A stretch of 64,000 nt of DNA from assembly GCA_037903355.1 (NCBI GenBank), contig JBAJFE010000026.1:1426001-1490000 (forward strand). The letters run 5' to 3'. The notes under the pieces were generated by a model that did not search any database, had not been told where the DNA came from, and saw nothing but the letters and a program-made list of their open reading frames with translations. The position numbers and the translations under genes are program-made. This document shows positions 35,472 to 56,026 of this stretch, one piece after another. The stretch's first letter is position 1; each line of letters begins with the position of its first letter. The DNA is from Trichuris trichiura (taxonomy: Eukaryota > Nematoda > Enoplea > Trichinellida > Trichuridae).

Positions 35472-36742
35472 ATGGAAGGTGTTACACACGACTACAGCGA
35501 CATGCCGTTGGTCCCTTTGCTAAATATTTTCAAATACTTGGACCTGAACAGCCGATGCAATACAATGGCTGTATGCCGAAGATGGCGTTCCGTAATGATG
35601 TCCGAAAGTATTTGGCACGAAGCGACATACGACGTTCCGGGAAAATGGAAGGAACCAACTTTAGCCCTGGAACGTATTGCCGAAGACTTTGGCGGTTGGC
35701 ACCGCAGAGTGACCATACGAATAAAGGGTTCCGATCCGAGGGTCGCCTTCACGACGATGAACCTTCTGTGCGTCTTGGCAGAACTGTTGCCAAGACGTAT
35801 TCAATGTCTAACTATCCAATGTGTACAACACGGCGGCCTATGTCGACACGGGGAAAATTTGGCGCTGTGCATTCGCAACTTCTTTGACAAATCGCCTAAC
35901 TCGTATGGCAACCAATTGGCTGGACTTCTTCGGGTTGACCTTAGCAGTATGACATTTCCGTATACGATCCGGTCATTATGACATTGTTCAATAATCATGG
36001 TCAATGGCTTACTCATGTCAATCTTCAAAATAGGCAAGTTCACTGTCGACTTACAGCGGTCGCTATGAGAACAGCTGTAAAGATGCTAACCCATATTGAA
36101 GATTTTCGTATATTTATGGCATGCTTTGATAACGATGCCTTAAAAGCAATGATCAATAGCAATCAGGGTTCACTGAGGCATTTATCCTTCCTTTGTCGCT
36201 ACGCCGACGCTTTCCGACAAAATCGACCCACCGAAAGTGCATGGCAAGCGTTGAGCAAAAAGTGGCCTGAAGCGGCTGTAACTTTGACTTTTAGCAGAGG
36301 TTACCCGCCGGACAAGTTCCGCGTGATCATGCTACCATCAGTTCCGCTTAAGACTGTCTGCTTCGAGCAGCCAATAAATGCCTCTACCATTGTCTTGATC
36401 ACCGACATGTACAAGACGAAATTGCACAAAGTGGTACTGAGATCAAAGCCTGTCGAAAATATAAACAACCAATTGGCCAATCTTGTCTTGGACAGCACCC
36501 ATTTAGGGGTGCTGTACATTATGCACAACCTTGAAATTACTACCGCCACACTGATCACAGAGAGGCGACCAAAAATCAAGCACAACATAAGCATACAGAA
36601 CGATGAGGTTCGTTTCGATCCCGTACCCGAACAAGAATCGAGCCGCCCGTTCGTTCCGAGCAAAAAGATTCCCGATTTGATTAGATTTCCCTATCCTGAC
36701 TTGTGGAATCGTCGTGACACTGAGTTTTCTTCAAGCTTGTAA
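35472..36742 (+). pseudogene. F-box/LRR-like protein gene with an apparent frameshift
   Basis: The 5' part (35472-about 35955) encodes an F-box near the N-terminus: MPLVPLLNIFKYLDLNSRCN, then AVCRRWRSVMMSESIWHEA. F-box proteins recruit substrates to SCF ubiquitin ligases through Skp1. The second part (about 35955-36742) continues in another frame with leucine-rich-like periodicity (GQWLTHVNLQNRQV, LTHIEDFRIFM, SLRHLSFLCRY). It ends in a region resembling FBXO33/FBXO39 (SAWQALSKKWPEAAVTLTF). The frames switch near 35950-35960 with no phase-compatible 45-bp intron. A 74-bp GTATAC...AATAG intron (35960-36033) would restore frame, but only by removing an LRR-like segment. So this is either a one-base indel (pseudogene or assembly error) or an intact gene with that intron. 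Confidence 0.6.
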
Positions 36743-38141
36743 AAAAAACTACTGGACAACCAACTGAGAATTTGAATGTAACTTGAAAATTGTATTACTG
36801 TAATCATGACGTCTGTTCCTAGCAAAGCGGTACCAGTGGTTTCCCTATTGTGCCAACAATGCACAAAATGCTTCAGAAATTACGAACATATTGCGATGGC
36901 CAAATTTTAGGAATCGTTGACTAAAGTAAAAACTTGAACGGCCAGTCCTTTCGAGATTACTGGATTTTTATTCGTATTAAAACTTTGTAAAAATAGTGCA
37001 GTCAAGCGTGCCTTATGCTTCAACAGATCAATGCACACAATGCAAAGCACTTGTAGCTGAGAGATTGGTTTACGCAGCCAACTCTCTATATCTGCCTGAG
37101 CATCTCAACGTGCCTTTTGAACCCTACAGTATACGCGTGGGCGTTCAGTGATTCTCTAGATCCAATACGCGTTATTCTCAATTTGTTGCTTACCTAAACT
37201 ATTTTTTTAATCGGAAATTTAATGATAGAATACTAATATTTTCTTTAACAGAAACAGGCTGTATCCGGAAATAAAATTCTTCACTACGTCCATATTGAAC
37301 TTGTACAGTCACTTAAGTCTGAAAAACAGTTGTTACGCATTCCAAAAAAGGATTCAAGAGGGGCAAAGTCATGACGTACAATCTTTATATTAAGCAACAT
37401 ACAAGAATCAGGTCAATACGCATAATGAAGTTTTCTTTTACGAAGGCCTGAGCGAGAAACTTTCTCAAACCATTGTTAAATCATACCGTGACACAAAAGA
37501 GCCATAAAAACGCTGAACACGAATCTTAGCGCAAAATTACTTTAACACCAACCTGCAACATGACCAGAAAAAGCAGCACGAATTTCGTTTGTAATTGAAG
37601 TACAAGCGCCGACTTGCCGTCATCGCGCGTTTGAAAAAAAAATTTGCACAAGTAAAACTTCAAGCCGCGCTCTGTTTTACGCGAAGTGACCAATCGACAA
37701 CCACAAATTTTAGTTCGAACAAATTTATAATAAACAAAGCACCCTACCTGACTGCGCTACCGTAACAGTTGGACAAATAGCTGCTCTGTTGGGCTTCATC
37801 CAAAATTTATGCCGTATAAAACTTAATTTTGAACTCCAATCCAAGTTTGCTACCGTTTAATAGATATGCAAGTACTAATTTACAGAAAACTATAACGATA
37901 ATCAGGATCAAAAAATTATTATTGAGGCCAAAAAGCCCCATGGCTAAAAAGACCCTGTTTGTATTGCAGATTGATTTCCTTCCGAATAGCTTTTATTTGT
38001 TGGGAGATGCAGGTGAACGACTGTCGCAGCCGAAGTGGTTAGTTTAATCACAAGGAAAGTTAAGCAACAAAGGTGCACATTTTCGTCATCAAAAAATTCC
38101 TTCAAAGAAATTATAAATAACGCTTGCTTCCAACGGTGCAT
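36743..38141. other. Intergenic region between F-box gene and calreticulin
   Basis: 1.4 kb of AT-rich sequence; no open frame with recognisable content. It contains the 3' regions of two convergent genes (F-box on plus, calreticulin on minus). Confidence 0.5.
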
Positions 38142-39350
38142 TTATAATTCATTATTATCCCACTGCTCGTTATCATACTCTGCATTCGTTACAATTTCTT
38201 TCTCTTGTTTTTTAGCTTCTTCGGCCATTTCTTTACGTCTCCGCTTTTTTTCTAAGTATTCGTTGAATCTCAATTTCTCCAAGTCGACGTATTTTCTCCA
38301 AGTTTCGTTCGCAACTTTCTCAGCGAATTGAGGATCATCAGTAATTAAAATATTGTCAAAAATAGTCCCGCATTTCATTTGCCATATTTCAAAGCCTACC
38401 GCGCCTACGTCTTCATGGGCAGCAAGATACGGATCAGCCACATATTCTGGGTTGTGTATGTACGGAGCTGACCAAGTACCCTTATAGTTCGGATTCTTTA
38501 TTTCTCTTGGCTTCCATTCACCTTTGTATTCGGGATTCGGGATTTCGGGAGGTTGCCATTCACCATTGACTTCATCGTTCCAATCGTCCGGTTTTACCGC
38601 GTTCGGATCCAAAATCGTCTCAGGCTTGTCCCAATCTTCCGGCTTCGTATCATTCTCGTCAATGATCGTTTTTCTCATATCCCAGTCATCAGGTTTCTTG
38701 GCCGCTGGGTCCTTGATGAATTTCTGCGGTAGAAAACGCCAACCATCTTCCAATTTGCCTTGACGGACGACGCTCTGGTCAATTAACACTTTGTATGTGA
38801 GATTCGAAAAAATCATTAAGGTATATACGTGCGTAAAGTTGTCAGCTTCAAAAGGAAGTTCCCTGTCTATCTCCAAATTCTTACCCTTATAACCAAAAAA
38901 AACATGAATCTTTCGTTCGTAGCCACAAATATCCGGACCAAACATTATGTAATAAGGAGTTAATTCGTTGAAATCGTTCAAATCGGTTTCAGCGGATAAC
39001 ACTTTTATATATGCACCTCCGCACTCGATATTCTGTTCATGCTTAACGCTATACTGCAGTACAAACGTCTTGTTCCTACTATCAAATATTGTATCCAACT
39101 TTCTGGACAAAGCATAGAATCGAGCGTTCTGGGATGTTTGTATGCCCATATTATCCCTCCAGTTGGCAAAGTATCTGCCGTAACTACGCTTGAACAGTCC
39201 GTAATTCGCATTATGACTCGACTGCACCCATCGATTCTTCCAAGCATCTCCATCGTCAAAGCGCTCATACAGGTAGACATTTGGATCAACGTTGGCAACA
39301 AATGAGAAAAGTGTAATTAAGAACAATGGAAGCGACATAACGTTGCTCAT
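38142..39350 (-). CDS. CALR: Calreticulin (full-length, ends NNEL)
   Basis: A single exon of 402 residues, with a signal peptide (MSLPLFLITLFSFVANV) and all three calreticulin domains. The lectin-like N-domain includes RFDDGDAWKNRWVQS, SVKHEQNIECGGAYIKVLS and YYIMFGPDICGYE. The Cys pair and the Tyr/Lys/Tyr/Asp glucose-binding positions are kept. The P-domain has three repeats of the KPDDWD type (KKPDDWD, TKPEDWD, VKPDDWN) and three of the GEWKP/NPEYKG type. FEIWQMKCGTIFDNILITD closes the globular domain. The C-domain is Lys/Glu-rich and short. Calreticulin is a Ca2+-binding ER chaperone for monoglucosylated glycoproteins. Odd: the C-terminus is NNEL rather than KDEL/HDEL, and the gene lacks introns. 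Confidence 0.97.
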   Translation of the reverse strand: MSNVMSLPLFLITLFSFVANVDPNVYLYERFDDGDAWKNRWVQSSHNANYGLFKRSYGRYFANWRDNMGIQTSQNARFYALSRKLDTIFDSRNKTFVLQYSVKHEQNIECGGAYIKVLSAETDLNDFNELTPYYIMFGPDICGYERKIHVFFGYKGKNLEIDRELPFEADNFTHVYTLMIFSNLTYKVLIDQSVVRQGKLEDGWRFLPQKFIKDPAAKKPDDWDMRKTIIDENDTKPEDWDKPETILDPNAVKPDDWNDEVNGEWQPPEIPNPEYKGEWKPREIKNPNYKGTWSAPYIHNPEYVADPYLAAHEDVGAVGFEIWQMKCGTIFDNILITDDPQFAEKVANETWRKYVDLEKLRFNEYLEKKRRRKEMAEEAKKQEKEIVTNAEYDNEQWDNNEL

Positions 39351-39803
39351 AGAACGAGTAAAGTGACGACCATACGCTCAACTAAATGGCAATGCCTGCT
39401 TAGGTATCCTAACACTTAAACTCTACCTGCAAATCAACCACTGATTACTTTTTATTGGCCCACTCTCAGGCTTACAACTGATTTGCAGGCTAACACTTAC
39501 CGCGTAAAAAATAATGCGAACTGTCCTGCTAGAATCTATCTTTTTTGATCAGTGGTAACCAAAGCTCTGTCGGCAAATGAATTATGACATTAGACGACAG
39601 TAAAAGATTTGAGAACTGGACAACGGAGCGGAACTGAAAAACAAATGACTAGAATTGCGGAAGACATTTTCTAGTCGGAAAACAAGCACACCAAGAATTT
39701 AAAATTTAAGAAAAAAATTCTGTTGAGCAGCGCAATGAAAGCTGCGAGTTAAACTTCGCTTGTTCCGGTCCGCAAGAGGGAATTTCAATGACTGTCAGAA
39801 CAT
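39351..39803. other. Spacer between calreticulin and PHAX
   Basis: 453 bp without coding content. It lies between two minus-strand genes, so it should hold the calreticulin promoter and the PHAX 3' region. Nothing further recognised. Confidence 0.5.
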
Positions 39804-41067
39804 TTAATTAGCACTTTGAGCACACGAAGAATCTGTTGATAGAGCGAGATCCATTTTCGCTCGTTTCGCCTTTTCGCTGCCAACGGCGGCAACCAGCTTG
39901 CGTTTCAAACTTCTTTTTTCCAAACGATCCTTTTTGAAAAATTGTTTCACTTGCTCGCCAGTTTCGCCATCTTCCTTTGCCAACTGCATAAAAATGCCAC
40001 CAGGAAGCCTTCTCCTCGAACTGTCCTTCGTCATTACTCCACCTTCGTCTTCAAGTTTCGCCGTTGCTTCGTACAAACGTACGGCTCCTTCGCGGCCAAC
40101 TATTTTGACTACTTCGCTTAGGACTTTAATCTCTTTCTCCCTGAGGCAGTCAGCTAAGCGTTTAACAAACGATTCCAACGGTTCCTAAACGCAATTCGTT
40201 CTACTTCGCACTAAAAACCAATTAACCGTAACTGTACATCAGTTCTCTGTTCAAATTTTGGCATGGTTCGAACATTCCGACTTTTCTTATTCAATTTCTG
40301 TTCACCCGTCTTCCGATGGTCAAGTCGATTACAATGACGTGGTTTCTTGGGCACTCGACGTCTCTGTTTTGCCCTCATTCGTCTTACTGTAGCAATAAAG
40401 AGAAATAAAGTTTTAAAAAATGAAAGTACCAGCCGGCAAAACGACTGCACTTCTAAGAAATTTTTATGCTGTGAATACTGGTAGAATTTCAACAAACACT
40501 TGAACAATAGGCCAAAAAAAACTGCGAGTCAAGTTGAATTAGAAAACCGGCAGAAAGGCGTACCTTCGGACAGAGCAACGAACGTGCGAAGATGTTTACT
40601 TGAAAATCGTACTCCGGTAGCCCTTAGAACACATTGATCACAAAGTTAACAATGCTGTTAACTTAATTTTCAAGAACTGTCTTAGACCCAATGTGAGAGG
40701 AACAAACCAGAAAACAAAGCTCTTTAACCGATTATAACAAATACGATTAACACTCACCCTTCTGCTGGCCTTCGACTGAATATGACTCTACATCACGAAC
40801 AACTATGTTCTCGCTCAAGCCGAGAATGCCGCTTGTTTGCCCCATACGGTCAACCAGTTCATTTTCGATCAAAAGCTTACTCCAAGCGTCAAAACAAGTT
40901 TTCTTCTTTGCAGATAGGGAAGAGGACGCTTGATCCTGCACAGCTTTTCGATCGTCGAACAACAGAGCACCGTTCTCAATGTTGGAATCGCGCGTATCTT
41001 CCAGCATAACACTCGATGATTCACCGTCACTGGAGAAAGACGAGCTATCTTTTCGATATTCGCCCAT
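39804..41067 (-). CDS. PHAX: Phosphorylated adaptor for RNA export (PHAX)
   Basis: Three exons, 41067-40758, 40386-40238 and 40184-39804, join in phase (1, then 0) to 279 residues. The third exon holds the PHAX RNA-binding domain: SFVKRLADCLREKEIKVLSE, VVKIVGREGAVRLYEATAKL, then GGVMTKDSSRRRLPGGIF. This corresponds to the SRRRTPGGVF hallmark of the human protein. Exon 1 is Ser/Glu/Asp-rich with WSKLLIENELVDRMGQ; exon 2 is strongly basic (RMRAKQRRRVPKK), consistent with nuclear-localisation and cap-complex contacts. PHAX bridges the cap-binding complex and CRM1 to export U snRNAs. The second intron is 53 bp and the first 371 bp. It sits between two calreticulin genes on the same strand, with no functional link implied. 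Human PHAX is longer (about 394), so this copy is compact. Confidence 0.85.
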
Positions 41068-41578
41068 TTATCCAACGCAAACACTTAACGAAACAACGAA
41101 AAGGTCTATCTTTCAGCTAAGGGAACAAACGTGACCAGTGACTCAACATTTTCAAACTTAAGCTGTATTAAAAAAATCCAGTACGCACTAAAACTGCAGC
41201 CGCATAACATGCAATAAATTGGAAAATAACCCAAAATCTTAAGTAGACTCTCAATTCAACCGATGCTTCTTCGCCCGTCAAATACAAAAGGGTTATAACG
41301 ATGAGCAGGTTCGGTAAGAGACAATTGCAGTGCAACGCGTCTGTTTTTATTTATGTTACCACTGAATTGCATTTAATCGCAAACTTTTAATTTTGCTTAA
41401 AGTAGACATTTCAAGCACTGCTTCCGATATTTGTCTCCCGTAGCTTTCGAAAACGTCTGGTTTAAATTTTAGATCAATTCTCAAACATGCTATTAACGTA
41501 AGGACAGTATTTAGATAATATCTTTTACGAAATATATTCGAAATACTCGTTTCTAAATGAGCACGTCCGAAAGAGAAA
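41068..41578. other. Spacer between PHAX and the second calreticulin
   Basis: 511 bp of AT-rich sequence with no coding signal. It separates two same-strand genes and would contain the PHAX promoter. Confidence 0.5.
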
Positions 41579-42655
41579 TTACAATTCGTCGTTACGGCTT
41601 GTTACGTATTCGCCGTTCTCTTCTTCCGCTCCTTTTCCATCGTCTGCAAATTTAACTTTCCATTTTCTAGCTTGTTCACGATCCTGTTCAATTTCCTCTT
41701 CTTCTTGAAGTTTTTCCTTCATATGCTTTTCAGGATACTTGTAAAGCTGCCACGTTTTCTTTGCAAAACGAATGGCGTACTTTTCTTTGTCAGTAACCAG
41801 AATATTGTCAAATATTGTACCTGCTTTTACTTGCCATACATCGATGCCGACTGCGCCAATGCTTTTGTAAAAGTTGAGATCCATAAATTTCGGTTTTACA
41901 GTTCGTGTTTCCGAATCTCGTGAGCAAGTTGATTGAGTTACTTTTCTATCAGCGTCTGTGCTCCGTCTGTCAGAATTGTCAGTCGATGTTTGCCCTTTTT
42001 CTTTCGGAAAATCTGTTTTCAGGTCTGATTTACTTACTGGAACCAAAAATTGCAAGTCCTCAAGTAGCAAACCACTTTTAACTATTTTAAGGTCTACAAG
42101 TACTTTATAAGTCAAGTTTTGATGAATAACCAGCGTATACAGGTGCGTCAAGCGATCGCTTTTACATTTCACGTCATGAGCCCACTTGAAATACGTGTCA
42201 TTGTACTTGAGAATCATCTGCAAGACTTTACTGTCCGCGCAAATGTCTGGTCCAAACATGATGTAGTACGAAGAATTATTGTGAAAATCAGTTTGATTTA
42301 TTTTTCCAGAAAGAATTTTAATGTACCCACCTCCGCAATCGATTTTCTGCTCGTGTTTGACGCTAAACTGAATTACCAACGATCCTGACAAACTGTCAGG
42401 CATTATGTCGAACTTTCTTGACACAGCGTAAAATTTGGAATTTTGTGTAGTTTGCAATCCAACGCCCACTTGCTCATCGCCATAGAATTTGCCGTGACTG
42501 ACGATGAAGACGCCATAATCAGATCTGTGCTTCGATTGCACCCACCGGTTTTTCCATCCGTCACCATCGTCAAAGCGTTCCTCCAAATAAACATTGGCAG
42601 TGCCAAGAGCCAAGACTACATTCAGAAGAAGTAAAAAGGCGTTGACAACTAGCAT
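41579..42655 (-). CDS. Calreticulin paralogue lacking the P-domain repeats (ends NDEL)
   Basis: A single exon of 358 residues with signal peptide (MLVVNAFLLLLNVVLALGTA). The N-domain is clearly calreticulin: ERFDDGDGWKNRWVQSKH, QFSVKHEQKIDCGGGYIKIL, SYYIMFGPDIC. The closing strand is AVGIDVWQVKAGTIFDNILV. Where the normal P-domain arm (KPEDWD and GEWKP repeats) should lie, there are only about 60 residues rich in Ser/Thr/Asp/Lys/Arg (SDLKTDFPKEKGQTSTDNSD and following), with none of the repeats. The C-terminus is Glu/Lys-rich and ends RNDEL, a plausible ER-retention signal. The lectin-site Tyr, Lys and Asp appear kept. Loss of the arm predicts loss of ERp57/PPIase recruitment (family knowledge) but possible retention of glycan binding. 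Intact frame and conserved motifs argue for a functional gene. Confidence 0.92.
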   Translation of the reverse strand: MLVVNAFLLLLNVVLALGTANVYLEERFDDGDGWKNRWVQSKHRSDYGVFIVSHGKFYGDEQVGVGLQTTQNSKFYAVSRKFDIMPDSLSGSLVIQFSVKHEQKIDCGGGYIKILSGKINQTDFHNNSSYYIMFGPDICADSKVLQMILKYNDTYFKWAHDVKCKSDRLTHLYTLVIHQNLTYKVLVDLKIVKSGLLLEDLQFLVPVSKSDLKTDFPKEKGQTSTDNSDRRSTDADRKVTQSTCSRDSETRTVKPKFMDLNFYKSIGAVGIDVWQVKAGTIFDNILVTDKEKYAIRFAKKTWQLYKYPEKHMKEKLQEEEEIEQDREQARKWKVKFADDGKGAEEENGEYVTSRNDEL

Positions 42656-43523
42656 GGGATACGACGCTTAAATATGAAAAGCTTCCGCCGTATTTGCAAT
42701 CAAAAATACAGAAAAAGTTCAATTTATACAGCCAAGAATTTCGCAACGCCGTAAAAGACTGCAGCGCGCTAAACAGTTAAAAAATCATGCAATACAGTAT
42801 CTGCCATAATGATTCTCATGTTCTATTTGCACCTTAGATTTTAAAATTAAAGCTTGCTTTCTACGAATCTTCTATAAAACTGGGTAACTGTCGAAGGAGC
42901 ATATTTGCCAAAGCTGGAAGAGTAAAACTTAATCATTGCTGGCAACAATTTTTTTGCGCTTTCATATTTCCTCGACAAGTCTGCTCCACTGAATATGGGT
43001 GGAAAGATTGACTTCTAAGCAAAAGCGTAAATTCTTAGTTGTCACATTATCATTATTATCCATAAGTTCCATCGGTGGACGTCAGCTCCTGCATGAAAAC
43101 GGCGGAGACTTTCGCAACCCGTATGTAGATAAAAACAGAAACGCAAGGATAGTTCTGAAATGTGTCAATGTAATCTAACGTAACGTGAAGAAAAGTTGTA
43201 GCATTCCTTTGTAATGGAGATGACAAACGGCTATATATCGGAAAGACAACTTCCGCTGATAGAAGTCAAGCAGAGTTGATGATATAACCACTGCTATAGA
43301 ATAAAGTAGTTTGAAAAAGAACATTTTCTTCTTTGCTGCTTAAAGAGAGCTGCGAAACAACTAACTGTGTCTTTTGCAATGGGATTCGCTGTTGCATTTC
43401 GTTATGGGCAGGTCGACACAAATATTCCAATATAGTAGCAATTAAGTGCATAAAAAGTTGCGGGCAATGAAAATTCTTAAATGTTACGTAATTATTGAAG
43501 ATACGAATGTCAAACAAACACTT
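42656..43523. other. Intergenic region between calreticulin paralogue and tRNA-Ser
   Basis: No supported gene. Short frames (up to 83 codons on the minus strand) lack recognisable content. It includes the upstream region of the calreticulin paralogue. Confidence 0.5.
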
Positions 43524-43605
43524 CGCAGCGAACAGGATTCGAACCTGTGCGGGCAGAGCCCAATTGATTTCTAGTCAACCGCCTTAACCACTCGGCCATC
43601 GCTGC
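43524..43605 (-). tRNA. tRNA-Ser (anticodon AGA)
   Basis: On the minus strand the acceptor stem GCAGCGA (5') pairs with TCGCTGC (3'), with G as discriminator base. The D-arm reads TGGCCGAGTGGTTAAGGCG (A box). The anticodon stem-loop GTTGACTAGAAATCAAT carries AGA. A long class II variable arm (GGGCTCTGCCC) follows, and the T-arm is CAGGTTCGAATCCTG (B box). Length is 82 nt with no intron. The long variable arm and AGA anticodon identify serine. Confidence 0.97.
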
Positions 43606-43647
43606 GGCAAGTACTGCGTGAAATTTCATTATTTCCAAAAAAGAAGT

Positions 43648-43938
43648 ATAGTGTATGGTAATCCACGGCTTTTCCCGTTTATCCGTTGTGCTGGTATCTG
43701 TAAATTGAACCAAACAGCTGCTCTACCAACGGATGGATGAGCGGTTATTAAGAAAATTGTACAGATGTCAATGTACTCAACTTTTTAATATCAGAGCTTA
43801 AAAAGTTGAGCACATTGACATCTGTACAATTTTTTTAATAACCGCTCATCCATCCGTTGGTAGAGCAGCTGTTCCGTTCAATTTACAGATACCAGCACAA
43901 CAGATAAACGGAAAAAGCCGTAGAAGACCATACACTAT
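43648..43938. repeat. Near-perfect 140-bp inverted repeat beside tRNA-Ser
   Basis: The left arm 43648-43788 is mirrored by the right arm 43798-43938, with a loop of about 9 bp. For example, CTCTACCAACGGATGGATGA on the left pairs with TCATCCATCCGTTGGTAGAG on the right. GATGTCAATGTACTCAACTT pairs with AAGTTGAGCACATTGACATC. Only a handful of mismatches are seen. The structure would extrude as a cruciform or be transcribed as a long hairpin. It begins about 40 bp upstream of the tRNA 5' end. Confidence 0.92.

Positions 43939-56026
<12,088 letters not shown>

Noticed and set aside
35375..35887. 170-codon plus-strand open frame
   Set aside because: Shadow of the F-box gene in another frame; Arg/Tyr/Pro-rich without F-box features.
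43850..43890. tRNA-like A-box GTTGGTAGAGCAGCTG
   Set aside because: No B-box or cloverleaf follows; it is part of the long inverted repeat.
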